A stretch of DNA of 64,000 nucleotides, from positions 434,001-498,000 of the forward strand of contig NZ_CP120361.1 in the NCBI RefSeq assembly GCF_029457495.1, given 5' to 3'. The DNA comes from Chelativorans sp. AA-79 (GTDB lineage Bacteria; Pseudomonadota; Alphaproteobacteria; Rhizobiales; Rhizobiaceae). Made by a program: the position numbers and the translations under genes. Positions 52,024-61,378 of the stretch are shown here, piece after piece. The notes under the pieces are model-generated. The model was not told the origin of the DNA, ran no database searches, and saw only the letters and a list, made by a program, of their open reading frames with translations. Each line of letters opens with the position of its first letter. Positions within the stretch are counted from its first letter, which is position 1.

Positions 52024-54225
52024 TCAGTTCACGGCGTCGAGCCGGCCGAGCTTCACGAAGATCGTCTCGCCAGAGGAATCGTCCACGCCGTCATTGTCGG
52101 TGACGAAATAGGCCTCGCCGTCCGCATCGATGGTGAAGCCCTCGATCTTGTCGACCACGTAGCCGTTGGTGGCGGAACGGATATCCTCGATCAGGTCGCG
52201 CACCAGGGTCTTCTCCACCACGGGGAGATCGCCGTCGAGCGCGGCAGGCTTGAAGCCGTCGAGCGCAACCTTGTAGAGCCGCTTGTTCTTCGCCGCCGTG
52301 CCGATGAGATTGTCACGCTCGACGATGTAGAGCGCGCCGTCGTGGGCGGTGATCTCCGACAGGCCGATCCAGCCCTTCTCCGTCGCGTCGAGCGGGTAGC
52401 GCGCTGCAGACCACTCTTCGGAAGAGGGCTTGTAGGCAAGGAGCTTCACCTGCCCCTTGGGGTCGTCCTTCCACTCGCGCTGGACGGCCATGACCAGCAT
52501 CTGCTCGTCGCCCTCGCCCACGGTGGTGATGCCTTCAAAGCCGTAGCGGATCTCATGCGCCAGCAGTTCTGGCGGCAGGCCGATCTCCTCTTGAATCACA
52601 CCTTCGGCGTCGACGTGATAGACCGCGTGCGGGATGAGTCGGTCGGTGCGCCCTTCGGAGGCGAGCCAGAAGCCGCCCTCGCCATCGGAGGCGAGGCCTT
52701 CGATATCGAGCTTCTGTGCCGGCGCGTCGCCGCGCTTGACGACGATCTTGCGGGTGACCTCGGCGGGGGTCTTTGTCGCATCAACGGCGAAGATCGCCGG
52801 CTGAGCTCCATAGACCGAGTCGGAGGCGGCGAAGAGATGGCCTGCCTGCGCCGGGTCGGCTGCGAGCGCGGAGAGTGCCCCCCAGCCGATCGGGCGCCCA
52901 TCCTGCATGACCGAGGCGATCATCGGATAGGCCGGAGCGCCTTCGCCGAGTTCATAGACCATGACGTGCGAGCGCGCGCCGCCGTCTTCCACCAGGTCGG
53001 TCTCGTTCGCCGTCACCAGAAGGTTGCGCTGGGGGATGGCCAGCACGCCTTCCGGACCGATGCCGGAGGGCAGGACCTGCACGAATTCCGGCTCCGCGCC
53101 GGTATCGCGATAGACGGCCACGAGGGAGGAGCGCTCCTCTGCCACGAAGATATACCGCTGATCGCCATAGGCGGCGACCTCGATGCCCTCGGGCTCCACA
53201 CCCTTGGCATCCGACCGCTTGTCGGGATAGTGGCCGGCGAGCGCCGCCCGGTGGTCGAGATCCGCGCCGGAGTCGTAAAGCACCTCGCCCGCCTTGGAGA
53301 AGATGCTGAAGCTCCGCGAACCGCCCTCGTAATCACCTTCGTTTGCGACTACCAGGCGGTCGTCGTCGAGCCATTTCACGGCGTCCGGCTCGCGCAGGAG
53401 ATCGCTTGCAGACTGGTCGAAGCGCAGCGCGCCGTCATCCAGTGTGTCGATATTGTCGAGGCTCGTGCTGCCGGCCGAGAAATGGCTGACGATTTCGCCG
53501 GTTTCGGCCGAAACGATGGCGATGTGGTTACTCTCCTGAAGCGTGACGGCGATCTCGCCCGCGTCGTTGAAATCCACGAGCTCAGGCTCGGGATCCTCGG
53601 GCGCCACTGCGGCAAGCCCGGTGAGGTCCACGGTTTTGATGCCGTCGCAGTCCGCTACGCCATCGGCAAGCGGCACGATCTGGAGTGTGCCTGCGGGCAT
53701 CTGCGGGATCGCGCCGTCGTTCACGTCCTCGTCGCGCTCGTTCTCGATGGCGATCGCGAGGAAGCGCTTGTCCTTGCTGACGGCCACGGAATCGGGCTGC
53801 CCTGCCAGCGTGCATGCCTCCTCCGCCTGCTTGCCGGCAATGTCCATCACGAGCAGCTTGCCAGAGGGATCGGTGTAGCTCCCGGACGTGTTGACCGCCG
53901 CGAAGGCCTTGCCGCCCACGACCGTCACCGAGGTAGGCTCGCCCTCCACCTTGAGGATGCCGGCCGCCTTGGGAGTCTTCGGATCGGTGATGTCGACGAA
54001 GCCGATCGCGCCCAGCGGGCTGTCGGAATAGACGAGTGTGTTGCCGTCCTCGCTCGCCGTGATGATCTCCGAAGAGGTCGGGGTTGCCGGGTCGATGTCG
54101 TCCGGCAGGTTCTCGGCGACGGGGAACGTCGCGATTCGGTTGAAGGCCTGCTGTGCGAAAGCAGGGATCGCTGTGGAAAGCGAAAGCGTTGCGGCAAGCG
54201 CAAAGAGCAGTGAAGGACGTCCCAT
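52024..54225 (-). CDS. Secreted phytase-like protein (esterase-like activity of phytase family)
   Basis: 733 residues. Signal peptide MGRPSLLFALAATLSLSTA... ending AFAQ. N-terminal part is a beta-propeller-like repeat domain with recurring acidic Ca-binding-like segments (DIDPATPTSSEIITASEDGN and similar); the C-terminal part (from about 430) is the phytase-like esterase module (DIEGLASDGEGGFWLASEG, YGFEGITTVGEG, KIEGFTIDADG). Proteins of this type are exported and thought to hydrolyse phosphate or other esters; activity is not established. GGGAG lies 7 nt before the ATG. Monocistronic between a terminator and a divergent gene. Confidence 0.84.
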   Translation of the reverse strand: MGRPSLLFALAATLSLSTAIPAFAQQAFNRIATFPVAENLPDDIDPATPTSSEIITASEDGNTLVYSDSPLGAIGFVDITDPKTPKAAGILKVEGEPTSVTVVGGKAFAAVNTSGSYTDPSGKLLVMDIAGKQAEEACTLAGQPDSVAVSKDKRFLAIAIENERDEDVNDGAIPQMPAGTLQIVPLADGVADCDGIKTVDLTGLAAVAPEDPEPELVDFNDAGEIAVTLQESNHIAIVSAETGEIVSHFSAGSTSLDNIDTLDDGALRFDQSASDLLREPDAVKWLDDDRLVVANEGDYEGGSRSFSIFSKAGEVLYDSGADLDHRAALAGHYPDKRSDAKGVEPEGIEVAAYGDQRYIFVAEERSSLVAVYRDTGAEPEFVQVLPSGIGPEGVLAIPQRNLLVTANETDLVEDGGARSHVMVYELGEGAPAYPMIASVMQDGRPIGWGALSALAADPAQAGHLFAASDSVYGAQPAIFAVDATKTPAEVTRKIVVKRGDAPAQKLDIEGLASDGEGGFWLASEGRTDRLIPHAVYHVDAEGVIQEEIGLPPELLAHEIRYGFEGITTVGEGDEQMLVMAVQREWKDDPKGQVKLLAYKPSSEEWSAARYPLDATEKGWIGLSEITAHDGALYIVERDNLIGTAAKNKRLYKVALDGFKPAALDGDLPVVEKTLVRDLIEDIRSATNGYVVDKIEGFTIDADGEAYFVTDNDGVDDSSGETIFVKLGRLDAVN

Positions 54226-54444
54226 TCCCCATCTCCCTCTCGGTTGGAAACACCGCTTCTTGGAAGACGAGGATTGCAGCCGCATGACGGGACGATGACA
54301 GTCCCGTGACGTCCCCGGAGGAATTCGGACAATAGTTTTCTTGCCTCGATGGACGAATGCAACTATATAACGCCCATCCCATACATCGGTGGCAATGACC
54401 ACCGCCTGCGCTGGGGACGCGGGCGAAGACAGGATATTTTTACG

Positions 54445-55137
54445 ATGGCCAACACGCTTCTCATGCCGAAGGCAACCGCCGTCTGGCTGGTGGACAACAC
54501 GGCGCTTTCCTTCGACCAGATCGCCGAGTTCTGCAAGCTCCACCCGCTGGAGGTGAGCGCGATCGCCGACGGCGATGCGGCGCAGGGCATCAAGGGGATG
54601 GATCCGGTGATCACCGGCCAGCTCACGCGCGAGGAGATCGCGCGCGGCGAGGCCGACCCGGATTACCGCCTCAAGCTTTCGGAGCCGAAGGTGCGCGTGC
54701 CGGAGACGAAGCGCCGGGGACCGCGCTACACGCCGCTTTCCAAGCGCCAGGACCGGCCGAACGCCATTCTCTGGCTGGTGCGCAACCATCCGGAACTGAA
54801 GGACGCGCAGATTTCGCGCCTCGTCGGCACCACCAAGTCGACCATCGAGCAGATCCGCAACCGGACGCACTGGAACTCGGCCAATCTCGTGCCAATGGAC
54901 CCGGTGACGCTGGGGCTGTGCTCGCAGATCGACCTCGACATCGAGGTGCAGCGCGCCTCCCGCAACGTGCCGCAGCAGCCGCCGGCCGGCGACACGCTCC
55001 TGCCTGCCTCGCAGACGGAGAAGATGCCCTTCGAGGAGACCCGCCAGGAGGAGCCGGAGGAGAAGGAGCTCGACGCGGATGCGGTGTTCGCGAAGCTCTC
55101 TTCGCTGCGCTCCAAGAGCGACGAAGACGAGGAATAA
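54445..55137 (+). CDS. trcR: Cell cycle transcriptional regulator TrcR (DUF1013)
   Basis: 230 residues. The conserved N-terminal part (TAVWLVDNTALSFDQIAEFC) and the second block (NAILWLVRNHPELKDAQISRL, then GTTKSTIEQIRNRTHWN) form two helix-turn-helix-like units characteristic of DUF1013, an alphaproteobacterial family named TrcR in Caulobacter. The C-terminal 60 residues are acidic and disordered. ATG 54445 is chosen; an in-frame ATG 96 nt upstream has no support. It is divergent from the phytase-like gene. Confidence 0.9.
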   Translation: MANTLLMPKATAVWLVDNTALSFDQIAEFCKLHPLEVSAIADGDAAQGIKGMDPVITGQLTREEIARGEADPDYRLKLSEPKVRVPETKRRGPRYTPLSKRQDRPNAILWLVRNHPELKDAQISRLVGTTKSTIEQIRNRTHWNSANLVPMDPVTLGLCSQIDLDIEVQRASRNVPQQPPAGDTLLPASQTEKMPFEETRQEEPEEKELDADAVFAKLSSLRSKSDEDEE

Positions 55138-55235
55138 GACCTCTTAGCCGCACCATCCGACGATGCACCGGCCGATGCCGTAGAGTGCGGCCAGCGCGTC
55201 CACAGGCTGAAAGAATCTCCCCATCCAAAGGAAAA

Positions 55236-55257
55236 GGGCTGTCCTTGCGGACAGCCC
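55236..55257 (-). terminator. intrinsic terminator of the small ORF transcript
   Basis: On the minus strand GGGCTGTCC, a GCAA loop and GGACAGCCC form a perfect 9-bp stem (plus 55236-55257) followed by TTTTCC. It lies 65 nt behind the stop codon of the 22-codon ORF. On the plus strand it has no T-run, so it does not serve trcR well. Confidence 0.75.
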
Positions 55258-55274
55258 CCGTGTCTTCCATTCCT

Positions 55275-55314
55275 GACGCGGCCAGCGGCTCAGCAAAAAG
55301 CCGCGCCGCGCGTC
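55275..55314 (-). repeat. compound hairpin between small ORF and terminator
   Basis: GCGGCT (55285-55290) pairs with AGCCGC (55299-55304), inside an outer stem GACGCGGC (55275-55282) with GCCGCG-CG-TC (55305-55314, 2-nt bulge). Starts 7 nt after the small ORF stop. Together with the terminator it would give a highly structured 3' part to a short RNA. Confidence 0.55.
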
Positions 55315-55321
55315 ATGCGCT

Positions 55322-55390
55322 TTAGCCGAGAGGCTGCTCCCGGGTAAGGCAATCCGCCGAGGCCACGCTGGAATTGAAATCACTCGACAT
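55322..55390 (-). CDS. 22-residue peptide ORF with maximal Shine-Dalgarno sequence
   Basis: ATG at 55390, TAA at 55324-55322. Immediately before it the minus strand reads AAAGGAGGTGATCC, the full complement of the 16S rRNA 3' tail, ending 1 nt before the ATG region, so the effective spacing from the GGAGG core is about 8 nt. The peptide is MSSDFNSSVASADCLTREQPLG: one Cys, hydrophilic, no membrane helix and no run of a single amino acid that would suggest a leader peptide. It is followed by a compound hairpin and an intrinsic terminator, giving a compact transcript of about 200 nt. I do not recognise it. Confidence 0.6.
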   Translation of the reverse strand: MSSDFNSSVASADCLTREQPLG

Positions 55391-55836
55391 TGGATCACCT
55401 CCTTTCGTTTGTTGCAGTTGCCCCCAATGTGGATGGCGAAGGGCGATCGCGCAAGGGGTAAAGCTTCAGTTCAGGGAGAATGATGTCGTCGCCCATTGGA
55501 TACTGCCGGCTTCGCGGGCACGCCACGGGCGGCCGGGGATGCCCGGCGCACCTAGGTGATCGCGTCCGTCTGCTGCCCGCCGCCTGGGCCGACCAGGCTT
55601 CGCCTGAATGGGATCGCGGTACGCTGCTTGCACCATATCGGGCATGACGGCACGACAGACCAGAAACCGACCTATTTCGCTACGAGCGTTCATGACGGTG
55701 TTCCGGAATGACACAGCCTGCGCTCCACATCTGATCCAGCAGCCTTGGCCGGACGGCTCGCGTCGCCCGCAGCATCTGTCTGCCGCAGATTTCCGGCCGT
55801 CCCGCAAGCCCCTGCTTCAACCAATCGGATGCTGAC

Positions 55837-56229
55837 ATGACCAGAGTTCTTGCCGCTCTATCGATAGCGCTCAGCACTCTCTATGCGCCCACAGTTTTCT
55901 CTGCCGAACTCGTTTTCGTCGAGATCAAAGGCTGCGTCTATTGCATACGCTTCGACAGGCAGATGGCGCCGGCATATGCAACCAGCGAGATCGGAAAGAG
56001 GGTTCCCCTACGGCGGGTCGATCTCATGCGCCGCTGGCCCGACGATCTGAAACATGTGGAGAGGCCGCCCTATACGCCCGTTTTTATCCTTGTAGAGGAC
56101 GGCAGGGAGATCGGCCGCTTTCTTGGCTATAGGAGCCCGCGGCAGTTCAATCGCGACCTGCGGCTGATGCTGCAAAAGGCACCCCTGAAGCTGGCCGAAC
56201 ACCTTCGTTCGTCCGGCGGCGGCCGATGA
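55837..56229 (+). CDS. Exported thioredoxin-fold protein with CxxC motif (SoxS/SoxW-like)
   Basis: 130 residues. Signal peptide MTRVLAALSIALSTLYAPTVFSA. The mature protein begins ELVFVEIKGCVYCIRFDRQM, where CVYC is a thioredoxin-type redox site at the start of helix 1; a cis-Pro segment (RPPYTPVFIL) follows, then GREIGRFLGYRSP. Such short periplasmic proteins reduce disulfides of c-type cytochromes or Sox proteins; database entries sometimes call them transcriptional regulators by transfer from soxS. Stands alone between the small ORF and acs. Confidence 0.82.
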   Translation: MTRVLAALSIALSTLYAPTVFSAELVFVEIKGCVYCIRFDRQMAPAYATSEIGKRVPLRRVDLMRRWPDDLKHVERPPYTPVFILVEDGREIGRFLGYRSPRQFNRDLRLMLQKAPLKLAEHLRSSGGGR

Positions 56230-56334
56230 CGTAACGTTGCTGCAGTGCGCGCTGCGCTATGCCGGTCAAACCCGGGCCGACGTCAGGCTGGCTGACGTGA
56301 CGGCCCGCCTAAGGAGCTGAAGAAGGAAAGCTCA

Positions 56335-58299
56335 TCAAGCCTGGACCGTCTTCTTGTTCTGCCGGTTCTCCACCAGGTCCTCCACGACCGCCGGATCGGC
56401 CAGCGTCGAAGTGTCGCCGAGCGCGCCGTAATCATCCTCGGCGATCTTGCGCAGGATGCGGCGCATGATCTTGCCGGAGCGCGTCTTGGGCAGGCCGGGG
56501 GAGAACTGGATCTTGTCCGGCGTGGCGATCGGGCCGATCTCCTGGCGCACGTGCTCGACGAGTTCTTTCTTGAGCCCGTCGGAGCCTTTCTCGCCGGCCA
56601 TCAGCGTCACATAGCAGTAGATGCCCTGGCCCTTGATGTCATGCGGATAGCCGACCACTGCGGCTTCCGAGACCTTGGGATGGGCGACGAGGGCGGATTC
56701 CACCTCGGCCGTTCCGAGCCGGTGGCCGGAGACGTTGAGCACGTCGTCGACGCGGCCGGTGATCCAGTAATAACCGTCCTCGTCGCGGCGGCAGCCGTCG
56801 CCGGTGAAATACTTGCCTTTGTAGGTGGAGAAATAGGTCTGCACGAAGCGCTCGTGATCGCCGTAGACCGTGCGCATCTGCCCCGGCCAGGACTCGGTAA
56901 TGCACAGATTGCCGGAGCCTGCGCCCTCGATCTCCTTGCCGTCGCCGTCGACGAGCTGCGGCCGGACGCCGAAGAAGGGCAGCGTCGCCGAGCCCGCCTT
57001 CAGGTCGATGGCGCCGGGCAGCGGTGTGATCATGATGCCGCCGGTCTCCGTCTGCCACCAGGTGTCGACCACGGGGCTGCGCTTCTCGCCGACCACGTTA
57101 TAGTACCACTCCCAGGCTTCCGGGTTGATCGGCTCGCCCACGGAGCCGAGCACGCGCAGCGACTTGCGCGAGGTCTTCGTCACATACCGATCGCCCGCAC
57201 CCATGAGTGCACGGATGGCGGTCGGCGCGGTGTAGAAGATGTTGACCTGGTGCTTGTCCACGACCTCCCAGAGGCGGGAGGCATCGGGATAGTTCGGCAC
57301 GCCCTCGAACATCAGCGTGGTCGCGCCGTTGGCGAGCGGGCCGTAGACGATGTAGCTGTGGCCGGTTACCCAGCCTACATCCGCCGTGCACCAGTAGATG
57401 TCGCCGTCCTGGTAATCGAAGACGTACTGGTGCGTCATGGAGGCATAGACGAGATAGCCGCCGGTCGTGTGCAGCACACCCTTCGGCTTGCCGGTGGAAC
57501 CGGAGGTATAGAGGATGAACAGTGGATCCTCCGCCTTCATGGACTCCGGCTTGCATTCCGCCTTCGCGTCACGGGTCTCCTGATGATACCAGAGGTCGCG
57601 GCCCTCCACCCAGTCGATCTTGCCGCCCGTGCGGCGCACGACGAGCACGTGGCGCACCTTTGCGCCCGCCTTCTCGGCGATGGCGATGGCCTTATCGGTG
57701 TTCTCCTTGAGCGGGATCGTCTTGCCGCCGCGCAGGCCCTGGTCGGCGGTGATGACGAAATCCGACTTGCCGTCCTCGATGCGGCCGGCGAGTGAATCGG
57801 GCGAGAAGCCGCCGAAGACCACCGAATGCACGGCGCCGATGCGCGCGCAGGCGAGCATGGCATAGGCGGCTTCCGGAATCATGGGCATATAGATCGTCAC
57901 CCGGTCGCCCTTCTTGACGCCGCGCGCCTTCAGCACATTGGCGAGGCGGCACACATGCTCATAGAGCTCGCGATAGGTGATCTTCTTGTCGTCGTAGGGA
58001 TTGTCGCCTTCCCAGATGATGGCGACCTGGTCGCCACGCTTCTTCAGGTGCCTGTCGATGCAGTTGTGCGCGACATTGGTGACGCCGTCCTCGAACCACT
58101 TGATCGAAACCTTGCCCTTGAAGGAGGCGTTCTTGACCTTGGTGTAGGGCTTGAACCAGTCGATGCGCTTGCCGTGCTTGCCCCAGAACTTGTCCGGATC
58201 CTTGATGCTGTCCTTGTACCATTTCCTGTAGGTCTCGCCGTCGATCAGCGCGCGCTTCTTCCACGCCGCCTTCACGCGGTGAACATGCACTTCGGACAT
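56335..58299 (-). CDS. acs: Acetyl-coenzyme A synthetase
   Basis: 654 residues, full length. [14 protein letters not shown] is the AMP-binding P-loop, [16 protein letters not shown] a second adenylate-forming core motif, and [12 protein letters not shown] near the C-terminus contains the catalytic Lys that is regulated by acetylation in other bacteria. It activates acetate to acetyl-CoA via acetyl-AMP. GGAGG lies 6 nt before the ATG. Not in an operon; divergent from usg with 289 bp between, which must hold both promoters. Confidence 0.96.
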   Translation of the reverse strand: MSEVHVHRVKAAWKKRALIDGETYRKWYKDSIKDPDKFWGKHGKRIDWFKPYTKVKNASFKGKVSIKWFEDGVTNVAHNCIDRHLKKRGDQVAIIWEGDNPYDDKKITYRELYEHVCRLANVLKARGVKKGDRVTIYMPMIPEAAYAMLACARIGAVHSVVFGGFSPDSLAGRIEDGKSDFVITADQGLRGGKTIPLKENTDKAIAIAEKAGAKVRHVLVVRRTGGKIDWVEGRDLWYHQETRDAKAECKPESMKAEDPLFILYTSGSTGKPKGVLHTTGGYLVYASMTHQYVFDYQDGDIYWCTADVGWVTGHSYIVYGPLANGATTLMFEGVPNYPDASRLWEVVDKHQVNIFYTAPTAIRALMGAGDRYVTKTSRKSLRVLGSVGEPINPEAWEWYYNVVGEKRSPVVDTWWQTETGGIMITPLPGAIDLKAGSATLPFFGVRPQLVDGDGKEIEGAGSGNLCITESWPGQMRTVYGDHERFVQTYFSTYKGKYFTGDGCRRDEDGYYWITGRVDDVLNVSGHRLGTAEVESALVAHPKVSEAAVVGYPHDIKGQGIYCYVTLMAGEKGSDGLKKELVEHVRQEIGPIATPDKIQFSPGLPKTRSGKIMRRILRKIAEDDYGALGDTSTLADPAVVEDLVENRQNKKTVQA

Positions 58300-58588
58300 C
58301 TGTTTCCTCCGGATCTGGGCATTTTACCGGAGCTTCGCCCCGTCAAGGGACGCCGCCCCACGCATCGGCGCGCATTATTACCATTCTGGCCGCGACGGCA
58401 ATATCAGACCAATGATGGACACTCGGCATCTGTCGCAGAAGCGGACGCGTTCTTGTCAGCACTCAAGATTGAGCGCTGCTAACATGCTGTATTTCCAGGA
58501 ACTTTGCGCTGCCAGAAGCATTTTTTCTCTGGACGGGTCAAGCCCGCCCGAGACACAATGGAACAGCAACGGCATTGGAAGGACATCC

Positions 58589-58861
58589 ATGCAGGACACC
58601 CGCGAAACCGAATTGATGCTGGAAGGCTACGGTCTTACCACCGCGCAGTTTCTGTACCATCTTCCCGATCACCCGCATGTGCTGCAAAGCTTCATCTGGC
58701 AGCACTACGACATCGCTCCAAAATTTCCCGAGCTGTACCGGTTCATCGAATTCTGGCGCGACTCGCTCGAGGGACCGCTGCATTCGGTGAGCTACACGCA
58801 CCGACAGCTCATCTCGCCCAGCGAGTGGCGCAAGATAACCGGTGAACTCGTGCTGCAGTGA
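58589..58861 (+). CDS. usg: Usg family protein
   Basis: 90 residues. The core LEGYGLTTAQFLYHLPDHP, LQSFIWQHYDIAPKFPEL and LEGPLHSV match the Usg protein first noted upstream of a trp operon in alphaproteobacteria. Function unknown. GGAAGGA lies 6 nt before ATG 58589; the frame is open about 60 codons further upstream but without conserved sequence. Confidence 0.88.
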   Translation: MQDTRETELMLEGYGLTTAQFLYHLPDHPHVLQSFIWQHYDIAPKFPELYRFIEFWRDSLEGPLHSVSYTHRQLISPSEWRKITGELVLQ

Positions 58862-58950
58862 CCCGGCGACCGCGTTCGCGGTGCCGACTCACCGCAGATG
58901 ATAGGTCAGACCGCCGGCGGGTCGAGCCAGGCGAAACCCTCTTGCCGCGT

Positions 58951-59032
58951 CTATGTGGGCCAGGGGCGGTATCTGCCCGCCCGCGTGCGGGCCTTCCTGG
59001 ATTTCCTCGTGGCCAATGTGAAGGGCGGTTGA
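58951..59032 (+). pseudogene. C-terminal remnant of a LysR-family regulator
   Basis: The frame ending at TGA 59030-59032 reads VYVGQGRYLPARVRAFLDFL and then VANVKGG. This is the usual end of LysR substrate-binding domains (LPxxVRAFxDFL). Nothing upstream in any frame extends it to a domain: the preceding bases are the end of usg and about 90 bp of unrelated sequence. It is a 27-codon fossil rather than a working gene. Confidence 0.55.
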
Positions 59033-59038
59033 GTGGCT

Positions 59039-59956
59039 TCAGCGGTCCCGCTCCGCGACGAAACGGGCGGCAAGGCGCAGCACGGTGGCCTTCTCGCCGA
59101 AGGGCTCGAGCAGTTCTTCGGCCTGATCCACCAGCCCGGCGAGCTGCCTGCGTGTCCATGCCTCGCCGTGGAAAGCGGCAAGCGTGGCCTTGCCGGCCGC
59201 GGCGTCCTTGCCGGTCGCCTTGCCCATGTCCTCGGCGCTGGCGGTAAGATCCAGGAGGTCGTCCGCCAGCTGGAAGGCAAGCCCGATGGCGGCGCCGAAG
59301 GAGGAGAGCCGCTCCCGCTCGGCAGGGCCCGCATTGCCGATGACGGCGCCCGCCTCGCAGGCGAAGCGGATGAGCGCGCCGGTCTTCATGGCCTGGAGCC
59401 GCACGATGCCGGTTTCGTCTGGCGGCAGCTTCTCGGCCATGAGATCGAGGGCCTGTCCGCCCGCCATGCCGCCCGGGCCTGCCGCCCGCGCCAGCTTGAG
59501 GACGAGTTCGGCCCGCGTGGCCGGCGCAAGCTCCGTCTCCGCGTCGGCGATGATATCGAAGGCATAGGTCAGCAGGCTGTCGCCCGCCAGGATGGCCGTC
59601 GCCTCGTCGAAGGCGCGGTGGACCGTGGGTTGGCCGCGGCGCAGGTCGTCGTCGTCCATGGCCGGCAGGTCGTCGTGGATGAGGGAATAGCAGTGCACGC
59701 ATTCGAGCGCTGCGGCCACGCGGAAGGCCGCCATGCCTTGCGCATCGAAGAGCGCGGCACTTTCGAGCACCAGGAAAGGCCGAAGCCGCTTGCCCCCGTT
59801 CAGCACCCCGTGCCGCATTGCCGCGAGAAGACGTTCGGGCCGCAGGATCTCGCCCTCGCGCACGCGCTCGTCGAGAAGGCGGCGCAGCAGGTCCTCGACC
59901 GATTGCGCGCTGAGCGCCAGCAGGGTTTCGAAGGAAGGCAGCGTCATCTCGTCCAT
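59039..59956 (-). CDS. ispA: Polyprenyl synthetase, probable farnesyl/geranyl diphosphate synthase
   Basis: 305 residues. First Asp-rich motif DDLPAMDDDDLRRG and second motif FQLADDLLD bind Mg-diphosphate; NGGKRLRPFL is the conserved N-terminal segment. It elongates DMAPP/GPP with IPP, giving FPP for undecaprenol, quinones and hopanoids. ATG 59956 (MDEMTLPSF) is preferred to an upstream in-frame ATG at 60019. It ends 7 bp from the LysR remnant and is divergent from mtgA. Confidence 0.9.
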   Translation of the reverse strand: MDEMTLPSFETLLALSAQSVEDLLRRLLDERVREGEILRPERLLAAMRHGVLNGGKRLRPFLVLESAALFDAQGMAAFRVAAALECVHCYSLIHDDLPAMDDDDLRRGQPTVHRAFDEATAILAGDSLLTYAFDIIADAETELAPATRAELVLKLARAAGPGGMAGGQALDLMAEKLPPDETGIVRLQAMKTGALIRFACEAGAVIGNAGPAERERLSSFGAAIGLAFQLADDLLDLTASAEDMGKATGKDAAAGKATLAAFHGEAWTRRQLAGLVDQAEELLEPFGEKATVLRLAARFVAERDR

Positions 59957-60065
59957 GCGGGAGCGATGACGGCATTCGTCCCTCCGGTCAAGAGACTGCC
60001 GGCCGTTTATGGTTGCCACTGCGGTAGCCTGTCGCTATGCCCAAAGGGAAAGCTGGGAGAACGGC

Positions 60066-60806
60066 GTGGAGGCACCGTCGGTGGAAGCAGAGAGGCGGTC
60101 CGGCGCAGCGCGCCGGCGGGGCCGGTCGCGGATCATTCGGCGCGTCATGCGCAGGCTCGTGGCCATTCTCGTCGTGCTCGCCTTGCTGCCGCTCGGTCTC
60201 ACGCTCCTTTACCGGGTGCCGTGGGTGCATCCGGTCTCCACGCTGATGATCGGGGACCTGGTGACGCTCAGCGGCTATCAGCGCCAATGGACTCCGCTCG
60301 ACCAACTCGGCACGCCCATCGTGCATGCGGTGATGATGTCGGAAGACGGCCAGTTCTGCTCCCATTCGGGCATCGATCTCGGCGAACTCAAGGCGGCGAT
60401 CGACGAGGCGCTCTCGGGAGAGCGGGCGCGTGGCGCCTCGACGATCCCGATGCAGACTGTAAAGAACCTTTTCCTCTGGCCGAGCCGCTCCTTCCTGCGC
60501 AAAGGGGTCGAGGCGCCGCTCGCACTTTATCTCGACGCGGTCATGCCCAAACGGCGCATCATGGAGATCTATCTCAACATTGCGGAATGGGGTCCCGGCA
60601 TCTATGGCGCCGAAGCGGCGGCGCAGTTTTATTTCGGCCGGCCGGCGAAAGATCTTTCGCCGCGGCAGGCGGCCCTGCTTGCGGCGGCCCTGCCCAACCC
60701 GTTCCTCCGCAACCCTCTGAACCCCGACGCCGGGGCACGCCGCGTGGTCGGGGTGATCGAGGTGCGCGCCCGCAGGGCCGGCGCCTATGACGACTGCCTG
60801 GAATAG
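60066..60806 (+). CDS. mtgA: Monofunctional biosynthetic peptidoglycan transglycosylase
   Basis: 246 residues, GT51 fold. An N-terminal Arg-rich cytoplasmic tail is followed by one membrane anchor (about 28-50). [13 protein letters not shown] carries the first catalytic Glu; [32 protein letters not shown] and [14 protein letters not shown] are conserved GT51 blocks. It polymerises lipid II into glycan strands. The start is GTG 60066 with GGGAG about 7 nt upstream; an ATG at 60009 would overlap the ispA start region. Confidence 0.9.
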   Translation: MEAPSVEAERRSGAARRRGRSRIIRRVMRRLVAILVVLALLPLGLTLLYRVPWVHPVSTLMIGDLVTLSGYQRQWTPLDQLGTPIVHAVMMSEDGQFCSHSGIDLGELKAAIDEALSGERARGASTIPMQTVKNLFLWPSRSFLRKGVEAPLALYLDAVMPKRRIMEIYLNIAEWGPGIYGAEAAAQFYFGRPAKDLSPRQAALLAAALPNPFLRNPLNPDAGARRVVGVIEVRARRAGAYDDCLE

Positions 60807-60822
60807 GGAGGTTCGCTGCTGA

Positions 60823-61227
60823 ATGGTGAAGCGCGGCTCCTCGATCGGTTTCTTCGGCATCTTCGGCCGGTCCGAGGATATGCGGCGGCTCGACGAGGCA
60901 CTGCGGCGGGCGGGCGTACATCCGGACAGCGTGCCGGAGGGCGTGAAGCTCGCCGCCGTCACGCTGATGAGCCGGGAGGAGGCGGAGCCGTCCGCCTCCG
61001 CCTATCCGCCGGTGGGCGAACTGATGGCCTTCTGCATCCTCGGCAGCGGCGATTTCGCTGCACACAACGGAGAGCCGCGGCTCGAAAGCGTCACCCGCCG
61101 CATGGAAGCGGCGCTTGATGAGGGCGAGGGTCAGGATGCCGGGATCATCCTGCTGATGCTTCACGCGAAGCTGATCGACAGTGGTCTGCTCGAGCTGTAT
61201 GACATCGGTGCCGAAAACCGTGATTGA
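60823..61227 (+). CDS. Conserved hypothetical protein
   Basis: 134 residues, probably soluble, no signal peptide. No domain recognised; the sequence has an amphipathic N-terminal part (GFFGIFGRSEDMRRLDEALR) and a hydrophobic strand-helix near the end (AGIILLMLHAKLIDSG). Starts 16 bp after mtgA with GGGAGG 12-13 nt upstream, so it is likely co-transcribed. Its place between mtgA and rpmF is common in related bacteria as far as I recall. Confidence 0.7.
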   Translation: MVKRGSSIGFFGIFGRSEDMRRLDEALRRAGVHPDSVPEGVKLAAVTLMSREEAEPSASAYPPVGELMAFCILGSGDFAAHNGEPRLESVTRRMEAALDEGEGQDAGIILLMLHAKLIDSGLLELYDIGAENRD

Positions 61228-61317
61228 TGCGGCGCCCTGTAGGCGCGAAAAATCACTGCGCCCACTGGCCAAGCAGCGTTTTCCCGTGTATAGGCGGGCC
61301 CCAATTGCGAGATTTGA

Positions 61318-61355
61318 GGCCGGTGGCGAGGCTCCGCGACGGAGCCGCACCGGCC
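61318..61355 (+). repeat. two-tier hairpin in the rpmF leader
   Basis: GGCCGGTG (61318-61325) pairs perfectly with CACCGGCC (61348-61355), and inside it GGCTCCG (61330-61336) pairs with CGGAGCC (61340-61346). The structure ends 23 nt before the rpmF ATG, just upstream of GGAGAG. TTT follows the stem, so it could act as a weak terminator of the mtgA transcript or as a structured 5' leader of rpmF. Confidence 0.65.
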
Positions 61356-61378
61356 TTTGACCGATACCGGAGAGTACG

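Noticed and set aside
51985..54213. 742-codon plus-strand frame opposite the phytase-like gene
   Set aside because: Antisense shadow; the minus-strand protein has a signal peptide, ribosome binding site and recognisable domain.
55466..55835. Open frames of 75-113 codons on either strand between the small ORF and the thioredoxin-like gene
   Set aside because: No ribosome binding site, no recognisable sequence, and random-looking Arg/Pro-rich composition.
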